Under the pieces are notes generated by a model. The model was not told the origin of the DNA. It did no database searches and was given only the letters and a program-made list of their open reading frames with translations. Made by a program: the position numbers and the translations under genes. Of a stretch of DNA of 64,000 nucleotides, positions 18,092 through 27,907 are shown piece by piece; position 1 is the stretch's first letter; each line of letters opens with the position of its first letter. Origin of the DNA: Hyphomicrobiales bacterium (lineage in GTDB: Bacteria; Pseudomonadota; Alphaproteobacteria; Rhizobiales; Rhizobiaceae). The stretch is taken from the NCBI GenBank assembly GCA_900469345.1, contig UBWZ01000006.1, positions 56,144 through 120,143 on the forward strand, written 5' to 3'.

Positions 18092-20200
18092 TCAGCCGGC
18101 CCGCAGGAAGCGGATCGCCTCGTCGCGTCGGTGCAGATAGAGCAGGACCCGCAGTGCCTGTCCGCGGTCGCTCACAAGCTCCGGATCGCGCTCCAGCAGG
18201 TAGGCCGCGTCCTTGCGGGCGATCTCCAGCAGATCCGCATGCGCCTCGAGGCTGGCGATTCGGAAGCCCGGCGTGCCGGACTGGCGCGTCCCGAGCAACT
18301 CGCCTTCGCCGCGCAGCTTCAGATCCTCTTCGGCAATCAGGAACCCGTCTTCGCTGTCACGCAGGATGGACAGGCGCGCCCGGCCGGTTTCGCTGAGCGG
18401 TCCCTTGTAGAGCAGGATGCAGGTTGAGGCCTCGGCGCCGCGACCGACGCGTCCTCGAAGCTGGTGCAACTGCGCGAGTCCGAAATTCTCCGCATGTTCG
18501 ATCACCATGATGGTCGCATCCGGAACGTCGACGCCGACTTCGACGACCGTCGTCGCGACCAGCAGGCGGACCTCGCCGCTCTTGAACGCGGCCATGACGG
18601 CATCCTTTTCGGGCCCCGTCATTCGTCCATGCACGAGGCCGACGTTTGTTTCGCCCAGCTCGCGGGCAAGCACGGCGTGTCGTTCCTCGACCGACATCAG
18701 TTCCGACTGGTCGGATTCCTCGACCAGCGGGCAGATCCAGTAGGCCTTCTTGCCGTCCGCAATCGCAGACCGCAGTCGCTCGACGATATCGCCGATCCGC
18801 TCAAGCGGGATCGTGACGGTCTGGATCGGCTTTCGTCCGGCCGGCTTTTCGGTGAGCTTCGACACGTCCATGTCGCCGAAAGCCGCGAGCACCAGGGTGC
18901 GCGGAATGGGCGTCGCGGTCATCACCAGCATATGCGGCGAGATGCCCTTGGCCGTCAGGCGCAGGCGCTGGTGGACGCCGAAGCGGTGCTGCTCGTCCAC
19001 CACGGCCAGCAACAGGTTCTTGTAGTTCACGGCGTCCTGGAACAGCGCATGGGTGCCGATGATGATCTGCGCTTCGCCGCTGGCGATCCGCTCCGTCACC
19101 GTCTCCCGTTCGCGGCCCTTGACGCGCCCCGTCAGCACCTCGACAGTTATGCCCGCGGCAGCGGCCATGCGCGTGATCGTCGCATGATGCTGCCGTGCGA
19201 GGATTTCCGTCGGCGCCATCAGCACCGCTTGGCCGCCGGCTTCGACTGCGGTCGCCATCGCGAGCAGCGCGACGAGCGTCTTGCCGGCTCCCACATCGCC
19301 CTGCAGGAGGCGAAGCATCCGGTCCTCGCCCGCCATGTCCCTGAGGATCTCGGCGACCGCGGTTGTCTGGCTGCCGGTAGGTGAAAAGGGCAGGGCGGCG
19401 AGGATCCTCGCCGCGAGCTCGCCCTGTACGCGGATCGGCTGCCCCGGCACCTTGCGCACCCTCTGGCGCACCAGGGCCAGCGACACCTGGCCGGCCAGGA
19501 ACTCATCATAGGCGAGCCGGCGGCGTGCTGCAGACTGCGGATCCATGTCCGTTTCGTCACGCGGGTCGTGCAGCAGTCGGAAGGCTTCGTCCGCGTCGGG
19601 AAAGCTCTGCCGCTCGGCAAGCGCCGCATCGATCCACTCCGGCATGGTTGGCAAACGCAGAACGGCGGCTTCCACCGCCTTGCGCAGCATCTTCGGCGTC
19701 AGCCCGGCCGTCAGCGGATAGACTGGCTCCACAAGCGGCAGCGCATCCGCCTCCGAGGCTTTGACGACGAAATCCGGATGCACCATCGAGGCACGGCCGT
19801 TGAACCAATCCACCTTGCCGCTGACCAGCATCATTTCGTCGACAGGCAGCAGCTTTTCCAGCCAGCTTCCCTTGGCCCTGAAAAAGGTCAGCGCCAGTTC
19901 ACCGGTCTCGTCGTGCAGGAAAACGCGGTAGGGCTGGTTACTGCGGCCGGGCGGCGGCGGCTGGTGCCGGTCGACCCGCCCCTCGATCGTGACGACCGCC
20001 CCTGGTGCGGCCATCGCGATGCCTGGCCGGTTGCGGCGGTCGATGAGCGATACGGGCACATGGAAGAGAAGGTCGATGACACGGCAATCCTCGCTGTACT
20101 CGCGACCCGTCACGCGGGCGATCAGGTCGGCAAGTTTAGGTCCGACACCGGGCAGGGATGAGACGGGTGAAAACAGGGGATCGAGCAGGGCAGGACGCAT
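18092..20200 (-). CDS. recG: ATP-dependent DNA helicase RecG
   Basis: A 702-residue branched-DNA helicase that remodels stalled forks and recombination intermediates. The wedge domain is N-terminal (SSLPGVGPKLADLIARVTG then a nucleic-acid-binding OB segment with VVTIEGRVDRHQ). The helicase core has Walker A LLQGDVGAGKTLVALLAM, motif II VVDEQHRFGVHQR, motif III MTATPIPRTLVLAAFGD and motif VI QLRGRVGRG. The start at 20200 (MRPALLDPLFSPVSSLPGVG) gives the usual length; an ATG at 20308 would add 36 residues unlike the family. It faces the sdhE-mfd unit across an 88-bp divergent promoter region. Confidence 0.96.
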   Translation of the reverse strand: MRPALLDPLFSPVSSLPGVGPKLADLIARVTGREYSEDCRVIDLLFHVPVSLIDRRNRPGIAMAAPGAVVTIEGRVDRHQPPPPGRSNQPYRVFLHDETGELALTFFRAKGSWLEKLLPVDEMMLVSGKVDWFNGRASMVHPDFVVKASEADALPLVEPVYPLTAGLTPKMLRKAVEAAVLRLPTMPEWIDAALAERQSFPDADEAFRLLHDPRDETDMDPQSAARRRLAYDEFLAGQVSLALVRQRVRKVPGQPIRVQGELAARILAALPFSPTGSQTTAVAEILRDMAGEDRMLRLLQGDVGAGKTLVALLAMATAVEAGGQAVLMAPTEILARQHHATITRMAAAAGITVEVLTGRVKGRERETVTERIASGEAQIIIGTHALFQDAVNYKNLLLAVVDEQHRFGVHQRLRLTAKGISPHMLVMTATPIPRTLVLAAFGDMDVSKLTEKPAGRKPIQTVTIPLERIGDIVERLRSAIADGKKAYWICPLVEESDQSELMSVEERHAVLARELGETNVGLVHGRMTGPEKDAVMAAFKSGEVRLLVATTVVEVGVDVPDATIMVIEHAENFGLAQLHQLRGRVGRGAEASTCILLYKGPLSETGRARLSILRDSEDGFLIAEEDLKLRGEGELLGTRQSGTPGFRIASLEAHADLLEIARKDAAYLLERDPELVSDRGQALRVLLYLHRRDEAIRFLRAG

Positions 20201-20288
20201 GGGCCGAAAATGCGCTGGAATTTGGCCGCTTGGCAAGGTGACGAAGGGGCTTTTCCGTCCTATATGAACCGCAAACAGGAAGACGCTC

Positions 20289-20615
20289 ATGACTGGACTG
20301 GCGCGCACCAGCGCGGATCTCGACCCGCGACGCAGACGTATCCTCTACCGCTGCTGGCATCGCGGGATCCGCGAAATGGATCTTGTCTTCGGCACTTTCG
20401 CCGAAACGGAGATTGCCGGTCTGAGCGCGGAAGAGCTTGATGAGTTCGAAACGATCATGGCCTCCGACGATCACGACTTGCATGCCTGGATCACCGGTGC
20501 ACAAGCCCTGCCGCAGGAAATGGCCACACCGCTGTTCGCCCGTATCGCAGCCTATGTGCCGGACTTTGATCCGGTGACGAAAGCCTCCCTCGACGCGAGG
20601 CACGGAAACATCTGA
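20289..20615 (+). CDS. sdhE: SdhE/SDHAF2 family FAD assembly factor for succinate dehydrogenase
   Basis: A 108-residue protein of the YgfY/DUF339 family, which promotes covalent attachment of FAD to SdhA in the cytoplasm. The diagnostic RGxxE motif is in YRCWHRGIREMDLVFGTFAE near residues 20-39, and the acidic helix bundle continues with LDEFETIMASDDHDLHAWITG. The stop codon shares one base with the mfd start (TGATG), so it is translationally coupled to mfd, an arrangement common in Rhizobiales. Confidence 0.92.
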   Translation: MTGLARTSADLDPRRRRILYRCWHRGIREMDLVFGTFAETEIAGLSAEELDEFETIMASDDHDLHAWITGAQALPQEMATPLFARIAAYVPDFDPVTKASLDARHGNI

Positions 20616-23600
20616 TGATCCCCGGAATTGACGTCAAGAAGATCGCAGCGTCGGCAGCGCCGCTGTCCCTCGGCAATGTGCCGCCGGGTATGGAGCCACT
20701 GATCATCGCCGAACTGGCACGGACCGGGCAGCCGGTTGCCTACGTCTTGTCGGATGGTCAGCGCATGGCCGACCTGGAGCAGATGCTGTCCTTCCTCGCT
20801 CCGGAAATCCCGGTCCTGTCGCTGCCGGCCTGGGACTGCCTTCCCTATGACCGCGTCTCGCCAAGCGCCGATGTCTCCGCCCGCAGACTTACGGCGCTGT
20901 CAGGCCTGATTGCCTACGCCAAGAAGCCGCATGCGGCGATCGTGCTCGTTACGGTCAACGCCATGCTGCAGCGCATCGCCCCCCGCGAAGTCATCGAAAG
21001 CCTTGCTTTCTCGGCCCGGCCCGGCAACCAGGTCCGCATGGACGATATCGCCGCCCGGCTGGAGCGCAACGGTTTCGACCGCGTCTCGACAGTTCGCGAA
21101 GTCGGGGAGTTCGCCGTCCGCGGTGGCATCCTGGACGTTTTCGTCCCCGGCACGGAAGAGCCGGTCCGGCTAGATTTCTTCGGCGATACGCTGGAGACGA
21201 TACGCTCCTTCGATCCGGCAAGCCAGCGCACCACCGGCCAGGCCCGTTCGCTCGACCTCAACCCGATGAGCGAAGTAACCCTGACGCCCGACACGATCAG
21301 CCGGTTCCGCAAGAACTACCTCGCTATGTTCGGCGCCGCCAACCGCGACGATTCGCTTTATCAGGCAGTATCGGAAGGCCGCCGTTATGCCGGCATGGAA
21401 CACTGGTTGCCGCTGTTCTACGAGGAACTCGAGACAGCCTTCGACTACCTGAAAGGCTTCCGCATCGTCACCGACCACACGGTCCGCGAGGCGGCGACCG
21501 AACGCTCCAAGCTGGTGCAGGATTACTATGAGGCACGGCGCGACAGCGGTACCCAGGGCAAGGGCGTGTCTGCCCAGTCTACCCCCTACAAGCCGGTTCC
21601 GCCTGGCCAACTCTATCTCGACAGCGCCGGCTTTTCAGCAGCGCTCGATGCAAGCCATGCCCTTCGTCTAACGCCTTTCAACGAGCCGGACGGCGACAGC
21701 CGCCGGGTAGTTCCGGTCGATGCGCGTCCGGGTCCGCGCTGGGCCCGTGCGCAGGCGCAAGCCGAGGCCGAAAAGGATCGCAGCGAGCGCTCCAACGTCT
21801 TCGACCTCGTCGTCAAGCACATCGCCGACAAGCGTGCCGAGGGTATCAAGGTTCTGGTGACCGGTTGGTCTGCCGGCTCGCTTGACCGTCTCCTCCAGGT
21901 TCTGGACGAGCATGGTCTGAAGCGCATCAAGACGATCGAAAAGTTTTCCGATCTCGATCGGCTGGACAAGGGGGAGGCGGCGGCAGCCGTCCTCAGCCTC
22001 GAGGCGGGCTTCGAGACGGACAAGATCGCCGTCATCGGCGAGCAGGATATCCTTGGCGACCGGATGGTCCGGCGCGGCAAGCGCCGCAAGCGCGGCGCCG
22101 ACTTCCTGACGGAGGTGGCGGGGCTCGACGAGGGCTCGCTGGTCGTGCATGCAGAACACGGCATCGGCCGCTTCTCCGGTCTGGTGACGATCGAGGCGGC
22201 GGGTGCACCGCGCGCCTGCCTGGAGCTCCACTACGCCGACCAGGCGAAGCTCTTCCTGCCCGTCGAAAACATCGATCTCCTGTCGCGCTACGGGTCCGAA
22301 GCGGCAGAGGCGCAACTTGACAAGCTGGGCGGCGGCGCCTGGCAAATGCGCAAGGCCAAGCTCAAGAAGCGCCTGCTCGACATGGCCGGCAACCTGATCA
22401 AGATCGCCGCCACCCGCATGGTGCGGCGCGCCCCGGTGCTGTCGACGCCGGAAGGCCTCTACGACGAGTTCGCTGCGCGCTTCCCCTATGACGAGACGGA
22501 AGACCAGGGGAATGCCATCGAGGCGGTTCGCGAAGATCTCTCGGCCGGCCGGCCGATGGATCGGCTGGTCTGCGGCGACGTCGGCTTCGGCAAGACCGAG
22601 GTCGCTCTGCGCGCCGCCTTCTTTGCGGCCATGAATGGCGCGCAGGTGGCCGTCGTGGTCCCGACCACGCTGCTCGCCCGCCAGCACTTCAAGACCTTCC
22701 GGGAGCGCTTCCGAGGCCTGCCGATCACCGTTGCGCAGGCGTCGCGCCTGGTGACGGCCAAGGAGCTTGCCGAAACCAAGAAGGGTATCGCCGACGGCAA
22801 GGTCGATATCGTCGTTGGCACCCATGCGCTGCTGGGCACCGGTATCCAGTTCGCCAACCTCAGCCTGCTGATCATCGATGAAGAGCAGCATTTTGGCGTC
22901 AAGCACAAGGAGCGCCTGAAGGAGCTGAAGTCGGACGTCCATGTGCTGACCCTGTCGGCGACGCCTATCCCGCGCACGCTGCAGCTGGCGATGACCGGCG
23001 TTCGCGAATTGTCGCTGATCACCACGCCGCCGGTCGACCGCATGGCGGTGCGCACCTTCATTTCGCCCTTCGATGCGCTGGTCATCCGCGAGACGCTGAT
23101 GCGCGAGCATTATCGCGGCGGGCAGAGCTTCTACGTCTGCCCGCGCCTGGCCGACCTGCCGGAAATCCAGGCCTTCCTGCAGTCGGATGTCCCGGAGCTG
23201 AAGGTCGCCGTTGCCCACGGGCAGATGGCGGCGGGCGAGCTGGAAGACATCATGAATGCCTTCTATGACGGCAAGTACGACGTGCTTCTGTCGACCACCA
23301 TCGTCGAATCCGGTCTCGACGTGCCGACCGCCAACACGCTGATCGTCCATCGCGCCGATATGTTCGGGCTTGCCCAGCTCTACCAGCTGCGGGGCCGCGT
23401 CGGGCGCTCGAAGGTGCGCGCCTTCGCCCTGTTTACCCTGCCGGTCAACAAGCAGTTGACGCAGATGGCTGAGCGGCGGCTCAAGGTGCTGCAGTCGCTC
23501 GACACCCTCGGTGCCGGCTTCCAGCTCGCCAGCCACGACCTCGATATCCGTGGTGCGGGCAATCTTCTAGGCGAGGAACAGTCCGGCCACATCAAGGAAG

Positions 23601-24136
23601 TCGGCTTCGAGCTCTACCAGCAGATGCTGGAAGAGGCGGTCGCCGAAGTGAAGGGCGACGACACGGTCAGCGACAGCGGCTGGTCGCCACAGATTTCTGT
23701 GGGCATCACGGTGATGATCCCGGAAACCTATGTGCCCGACTTGCACCTGCGCATGGGCCTGTATCGCCGTCTCGGCGAGGTGCAGGAACTTGCGGAAATC
23801 GACGGATTCGGTGCGGAGATGATGGACCGGTTCGGCCCGATGCCGGTCGAGGTGCAGAACCTGCTCAAGGTGGTCTACATCAAGTCGCTGTGCCGCACTG
23901 CCAATGTCGAAAAGCTGGACGCAGGTCCGAAGGGCGTCGTCATGACCTTCCGCGACCGCCAGTTCCCCAACCCGGCGGGGCTCGTCGGCTACATCGCGAG
24001 GCAGGGCACGTTGGCAAAGATCCGCCCGGACCACAGCGTCTTCCTCACCCGGGATCTTCCGAGCCCCGAAAAGCGGCTGACGGCGGCGGCCCAGATCATG
24101 AAGCAGTTTGCCGAGATCGCCAAGGCGACCGGTTGA
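20615..24136 (+). CDS. mfd: Transcription-repair coupling factor
   Basis: A 1173-residue motor that removes stalled RNA polymerase and recruits UvrA. The N-terminal UvrB-homology part includes PAWDCLPYDRVSPS and FFGDTLETIRSFDPASQRT. The RNA-polymerase interaction (CarD-like) domain is at about residues 505-570 (LVVHAEHGIGRFSGLVTIE through FLPVENIDLLSRYG). The RecG-like translocase has Walker A GDVGFGKTEVALRAAF, motif II LLIIDEEQHFGVKHKE, LSATPIPRTLQLA and QLRGRVGRSKVRAFA. The C-terminal inhibitory domain follows. No LexA box was noticed nearby. It ends 9 bp before the convergent EamA gene. Confidence 0.97.
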   Translation: MIPGIDVKKIAASAAPLSLGNVPPGMEPLIIAELARTGQPVAYVLSDGQRMADLEQMLSFLAPEIPVLSLPAWDCLPYDRVSPSADVSARRLTALSGLIAYAKKPHAAIVLVTVNAMLQRIAPREVIESLAFSARPGNQVRMDDIAARLERNGFDRVSTVREVGEFAVRGGILDVFVPGTEEPVRLDFFGDTLETIRSFDPASQRTTGQARSLDLNPMSEVTLTPDTISRFRKNYLAMFGAANRDDSLYQAVSEGRRYAGMEHWLPLFYEELETAFDYLKGFRIVTDHTVREAATERSKLVQDYYEARRDSGTQGKGVSAQSTPYKPVPPGQLYLDSAGFSAALDASHALRLTPFNEPDGDSRRVVPVDARPGPRWARAQAQAEAEKDRSERSNVFDLVVKHIADKRAEGIKVLVTGWSAGSLDRLLQVLDEHGLKRIKTIEKFSDLDRLDKGEAAAAVLSLEAGFETDKIAVIGEQDILGDRMVRRGKRRKRGADFLTEVAGLDEGSLVVHAEHGIGRFSGLVTIEAAGAPRACLELHYADQAKLFLPVENIDLLSRYGSEAAEAQLDKLGGGAWQMRKAKLKKRLLDMAGNLIKIAATRMVRRAPVLSTPEGLYDEFAARFPYDETEDQGNAIEAVREDLSAGRPMDRLVCGDVGFGKTEVALRAAFFAAMNGAQVAVVVPTTLLARQHFKTFRERFRGLPITVAQASRLVTAKELAETKKGIADGKVDIVVGTHALLGTGIQFANLSLLIIDEEQHFGVKHKERLKELKSDVHVLTLSATPIPRTLQLAMTGVRELSLITTPPVDRMAVRTFISPFDALVIRETLMREHYRGGQSFYVCPRLADLPEIQAFLQSDVPELKVAVAHGQMAAGELEDIMNAFYDGKYDVLLSTTIVESGLDVPTANTLIVHRADMFGLAQLYQLRGRVGRSKVRAFALFTLPVNKQLTQMAERRLKVLQSLDTLGAGFQLASHDLDIRGAGNLLGEEQSGHIKEVGFELYQQMLEEAVAEVKGDDTVSDSGWSPQISVGITVMIPETYVPDLHLRMGLYRRLGEVQELAEIDGFGAEMMDRFGPMPVEVQNLLKVVYIKSLCRTANVEKLDAGPKGVVMTFRDRQFPNPAGLVGYIARQGTLAKIRPDHSVFLTRDLPSPEKRLTAAAQIMKQFAEIAKATG

Positions 24137-24145
24137 CGGACAGGA

Positions 24146-25102
24146 TCAATGCGGGACGGACGCGCTCCGGCTGCGTTCGTCCGGGGTGACCAGGGCTGCG
24201 CCTTGCGCATCGGGCAGGGCCGGCGGGAGAGGGACGTTTCGCACCCTTTCCCGCACCAGCGTCAACAGCCCCGAGCCGCAAATCAGGACGATGCCCGCCA
24301 CCATCGGCATGTCCACCGTGTCGCCGAACAGCACATAGCCGAACAGCACCGCCCAGATCATCTGGCTGTACTGGGTCGGCCCGATCATCGCGGCCGGCGC
24401 ATCGCTGGCGGCATACATGAGCAGGATGGCTGCCACCGCGGCAAGCAGGCCGTAGCCTGCCAGATAGGCCCACTGCTCCAGCGTTGGAGCCCGGAAGTCG
24501 GGGATCATCAGCAGTCCGCAGACGACGAGAACGCCGATGACGCCGGCGCTGTACATCGAGATGTTTTTCTCCGTCGGCCCGACCGCGCGGTAGCAGATGA
24601 TCGAGATCGCTCCGCTCAGGCCGCCGAACACGGCCCCAAGATGCCCGATCGAGAGTTCGCGGAAGCCGGGCCGCAGCACGATCAAAGTGCCGACGAAGCC
24701 GAGTGCAACGGCTCCCCATCGCCGCACGCCCACCTGTTCCTTGAGAAACAGGACGGACATGATCGTGACGAAGCAGGGCAGGAGGAAGATCAGCACGAAG
24801 GCTTCGGCCATCGACAGGTGGGTGAAGGCGGTGACCGCGCCGATGCTGCCCATGCTCGCCGCAAAGAAGCGCAGCAGCCAGAGTGGTCGGTTGGATGTGC
24901 GGACCGCGTCCAGCCACCGGTCCCCGGGTTTCATCAGGAACGGGAACCCGGCCAGTCCGAACAGAGCGCCGAGAAACGCCGATTGATAGGGGCTGAGCGC
25001 CCCGTCGATCAGCTTGACGCTGGCGTCGCTCCAGGAATAGGCGGCGAATGCTGCAAAGGCGAGTATGACGCCCCTGAGGCTGTGGTCACGCGGCATGGAC
25101 AT
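24146..25102 (-). CDS. DMT superfamily EamA transporter
   Basis: A 318-residue membrane protein with ten hydrophobic helices in two EamA repeats. Typical parts are GALSPYQSAFLGALFGLAGFPFL in the first repeat and SQMIWAVLFGYVLFGDTVDMPMVAGIVLICGSGLLTLVRE at the end of the second. The substrate cannot be predicted; related proteins export amino acids or other metabolites. The DsbA-like gene ends only 4 bp upstream of this start, so both are in one minus-strand operon. Confidence 0.85.
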   Translation of the reverse strand: MSMPRDHSLRGVILAFAAFAAYSWSDASVKLIDGALSPYQSAFLGALFGLAGFPFLMKPGDRWLDAVRTSNRPLWLLRFFAASMGSIGAVTAFTHLSMAEAFVLIFLLPCFVTIMSVLFLKEQVGVRRWGAVALGFVGTLIVLRPGFRELSIGHLGAVFGGLSGAISIICYRAVGPTEKNISMYSAGVIGVLVVCGLLMIPDFRAPTLEQWAYLAGYGLLAAVAAILLMYAASDAPAAMIGPTQYSQMIWAVLFGYVLFGDTVDMPMVAGIVLICGSGLLTLVRERVRNVPLPPALPDAQGAALVTPDERSRSASVPH

Positions 25103-25106
25103 GCTC

Positions 25107-25778
25107 TCAATTCATGCCCTGGCGGGCCTCGGCCTTGGCCGCCGCGATGTCGCGTAGGGCGCTGACGAGGACCTCGACCGGCTGAGCGCCGCTGATGGCA
25201 TACTGTCCGTCGAGAATGAAGAAGGGCACGCCGTTGACGCCCATCTGCTGCGCGGCATCGATTTCCGAGACGACGGTATCCTTGTCCGCGTCGCTTTTCA
25301 GCAGGCTCTCGATGACCTTGCGGTCAAGCCCGCACCGCGCTGCGATGTCGAGAAGAACGCCGTGGTCGCCGACATTGCGGCCCTCCTCGAAATTGGCCTT
25401 GAACAACGCGGTGGCAACCTTGTCCTGGATCTCACGGCCCTCAATCAGCGCCCAGTGCAGGAGCCGGTGGGCATCGAGCGTGTTGGGACCGATCTTGATT
25501 GCCGCAAAGTCGAAGGCGATGCCGACCTCGGCGCCGAGCGATTTCAGGTTCTGATGCGCCCGCTCGACGGCATCCGTACCGCCCAGCTTTTGCGCCAGAT
25601 GCGCATGGTGGTCGACACCCTCGGCGGGATGATCGGGATTGAGGCGATAGGGTCGCCAGTTAACGTCGACACCGACTTCATCCTGCACTTCGGCCACCGC
25701 CAGTTCGAGCCGCGCCTTGCCCAGATAGCACCAGGGGCACACCACGTCGGAAACGATATCGATTGTCACGCGCTCCAT
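25107..25778 (-). CDS. DsbA family (FrnE-like) oxidoreductase
   Basis: A 223-residue thioredoxin-fold protein of the DsbA/2-hydroxychromene-2-carboxylate isomerase group. The active-site motif CPWC is in TIDIVSDVVCPWCYLGKARLE near the N-terminus, and the family C-terminal strand GVNGVPFFILDGQYAISGAQP includes the cis-Pro. No signal peptide is present, so it is probably cytosolic like FrnE and its relatives, acting on dithiols or glutathione conjugates. ATG at 25778 places the first strand at the N-terminus; the longer open frame upstream is not coding. Operon with the EamA gene; the YejA-like gene lies 34 bp upstream. Confidence 0.87.
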   Translation of the reverse strand: MERVTIDIVSDVVCPWCYLGKARLELAVAEVQDEVGVDVNWRPYRLNPDHPAEGVDHHAHLAQKLGGTDAVERAHQNLKSLGAEVGIAFDFAAIKIGPNTLDAHRLLHWALIEGREIQDKVATALFKANFEEGRNVGDHGVLLDIAARCGLDRKVIESLLKSDADKDTVVSEIDAAQQMGVNGVPFFILDGQYAISGAQPVEVLVSALRDIAAAKAEARQGMN

Positions 25779-25812
25779 GGCTGCGTCCTTTCCTGCTTTG
25801 GCGGTGCCGGGG

Positions 25813-27630
25813 CTATTGCGCCCGTTTGTCCCACCAGGTGTTGAGCTGATACCCGTAGAGAGGCAGTGTCTGCGGATAATCGATATAGGCCCAGTGCGCC
25901 ACCCACTGGTCGGGAATATGATAGAGGGGCACCATATAGTGGCCGGACAGGAGCAGCCGGTCATAGGCCCGGACGCTGGCCTGGAAATCCTCTTCACCGC
26001 GCGCCGACAGCATCGTGGTGATCATACGGTCGATCGCCGGGTCGGCAGTCCCCGCGAAGTTGAAGCTGCCCGGCGGATTGCGCGATGCGGAACCCCAGCG
26101 TCCAACCTGCTCGATGCCCGGCGAAAGGGAAGAGGGGTAGGATTTGATGATCATGTCATAATCGTAATTGCTCGACCGCGCCTGGTACTGCGCATCGTCG
26201 ACGGTACGGATCGACATCTCGACGCCGATCATCCTCAGCGTACGCTGATAGGTCATCGCCAGCTTTTCCTGGTCGGGCGTCTGGCTCATCACCTCGAACG
26301 TCAGCGGGCGGCCCTGGGCGTCGGACATCCTGCCGTTGCGGATCGCATAACCCGCCTTCCTGAGGAGCTCGACCGCCTGGCGCAGGACCTTGCGGTCCGC
26401 GCCCGATCCGTCGGTCTGCGGCAGGTGGTAGGTGCCGTCGAGAAGATCGTGCTCGATCCGGGCCTTGAGGTCGCCGAGCAGTTTGAGCTCGCGTTCGTCG
26501 GCCGGACCGGCAAGCGCGCTCAGCGGTGAATTCTGCCAGTAGCTCTGCGTTCGCGTATAGGCGTTCTCGAAGAGGTTGCGGTTCGCCCATTCGAAGTCGA
26601 AGGCAAGTGAAAGGCCGGCGCGGACATTGGCATCGGAGAAGATGGCTCGACGCGTGTTAAACACGAAGCCGAGCATGCCGCTTGGCAGCTGTGGCCGGAA
26701 GGTCTCCTTGCTGACGGCCTTGCTGCGTACCGCAGGGAAATCGTAGCCGCGAGCCCAGTGCGTCGGGCTGCCCTCCACGTAGACGTCGACGACGCCTTTC
26801 TTGAAGGCTTCGAACAGCGTGTTCTCCTGCAAAAAATACTCGACCGAGATGCGGTCGTAATTGTCGATCCCGACCTTGGAAGGAATATCCCGTCCCCAGT
26901 AGTCCGGGTTGCGTTGGTAGACGATCCGCTCTCCGGGCGCGACCGTCACGATCCGGTAGGGGCCGGACCCGATCGGCGTCTTCAGCGTCGACTGGTCGAA
27001 GGTCGCGGCATCGATGGCATGCTTGGGCAGGATCGGCGTCGAAGAGGCGATGATCAGCGGATACTCGCGATCCGCCTTCTCGTTGAAGGTAAAGCGGACG
27101 CTGTGATCGCCGATCTTCTCCATCGTCTTTACCGCGTCGAGGCGCTTCGAAAACGGCGTGCGGCCCTTGTCGCGCAGGATCTCGAACGAAAAGATCACGT
27201 CGTCCGGCGTCACAGGCTCGCCGTCCGACCAGCGCGCCTTCGGATTGAGGTTGAACTGGATGTAGCTGCGATCATCGTCCCATTCGACGCTTTCGGCGAG
27301 CAGGCCGTACAGCGTGAAAGGCTCGTTGGCGGACCGTACCATCAGCGTCTCGTAGATAAGGTTGCCGAAGGCCGGATCCCAGATGCCGCGTGCGGTGGTT
27401 CTGATGCTCTTGAGATTGAACGGGTTGAGGCTGTCGAAGGTGCCGACCACGCCGTAGCGAATGGCGCCACCCTTCTTCACCTCCGGATTGACGTAAGGGA
27501 AGTTGCGGTAGTCCGCCGGCAGGTCCGGGGCACCATGCATGGCGATCGCATGCACGGGTTCCGCCGCGACCGGCGCGGCGGCGAACCACACGGGAAGCAG
27601 AGCCGTCATGACAAAGAGAATGCGCCGCAT
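25813..27630 (-). CDS. Orphan YejA-like periplasmic peptide-binding protein (SBP family 5)
   Basis: A 605-residue exported binding protein. The signal peptide is MRRILFVMTALLPVWFAAAP, cleaved near AAEPVHA. The YejA subgroup is indicated by HGAPDLPADYRNFPYVNPEVKKGGAIRYGVVGTFDSLNPF, by ARWSDGEPVTPDDVIFSFEILRDKG, and by the C-terminal QVGRWGSASRNPPGSFNFAGTADPAIDRMI. Homologues bind oligopeptides such as microcin C for the YejABEF importer. No permease or ATPase gene is adjacent, so the partner proteins are encoded elsewhere. ATG at 27630 gives a proper signal peptide; an ATG at 27651 would add seven residues. The 277 bp upstream (27631-27907) show no further gene. Confidence 0.85.
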   Translation of the reverse strand: MRRILFVMTALLPVWFAAAPVAAEPVHAIAMHGAPDLPADYRNFPYVNPEVKKGGAIRYGVVGTFDSLNPFNLKSIRTTARGIWDPAFGNLIYETLMVRSANEPFTLYGLLAESVEWDDDRSYIQFNLNPKARWSDGEPVTPDDVIFSFEILRDKGRTPFSKRLDAVKTMEKIGDHSVRFTFNEKADREYPLIIASSTPILPKHAIDAATFDQSTLKTPIGSGPYRIVTVAPGERIVYQRNPDYWGRDIPSKVGIDNYDRISVEYFLQENTLFEAFKKGVVDVYVEGSPTHWARGYDFPAVRSKAVSKETFRPQLPSGMLGFVFNTRRAIFSDANVRAGLSLAFDFEWANRNLFENAYTRTQSYWQNSPLSALAGPADERELKLLGDLKARIEHDLLDGTYHLPQTDGSGADRKVLRQAVELLRKAGYAIRNGRMSDAQGRPLTFEVMSQTPDQEKLAMTYQRTLRMIGVEMSIRTVDDAQYQARSSNYDYDMIIKSYPSSLSPGIEQVGRWGSASRNPPGSFNFAGTADPAIDRMITTMLSARGEEDFQASVRAYDRLLLSGHYMVPLYHIPDQWVAHWAYIDYPQTLPLYGYQLNTWWDKRAQ

Positions 27631-27907
27631 GAGATCGTTCCCTGTAATCAACTGCCACCGATTCGCGCGGAAAATAGCCTATGGGCGGGACCGAGCCAAA
27701 GAAACTCTTCGGAAATCGAGACACGGGCCCCGGGAGGCGAAAAATGCGAAACAAAGGCTGGATATGGTGTTGGCGTCGATGTAACAGAGGGGCGTGACAC
27801 GGGTCATTCAATTGCCTCATTTGAACGACAGGTGACAGGCAGTAGGACGACCGCAGGGACGGAGGGCATCTGCCCCGCCCAACGGATTTCAGGAGACGGA
27901 TTTCGTG

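Noticed and set aside
21668..23536. 622-codon frame antisense to mfd
   Set aside because: Opposite conserved helicase motifs; no independent start site or domain.
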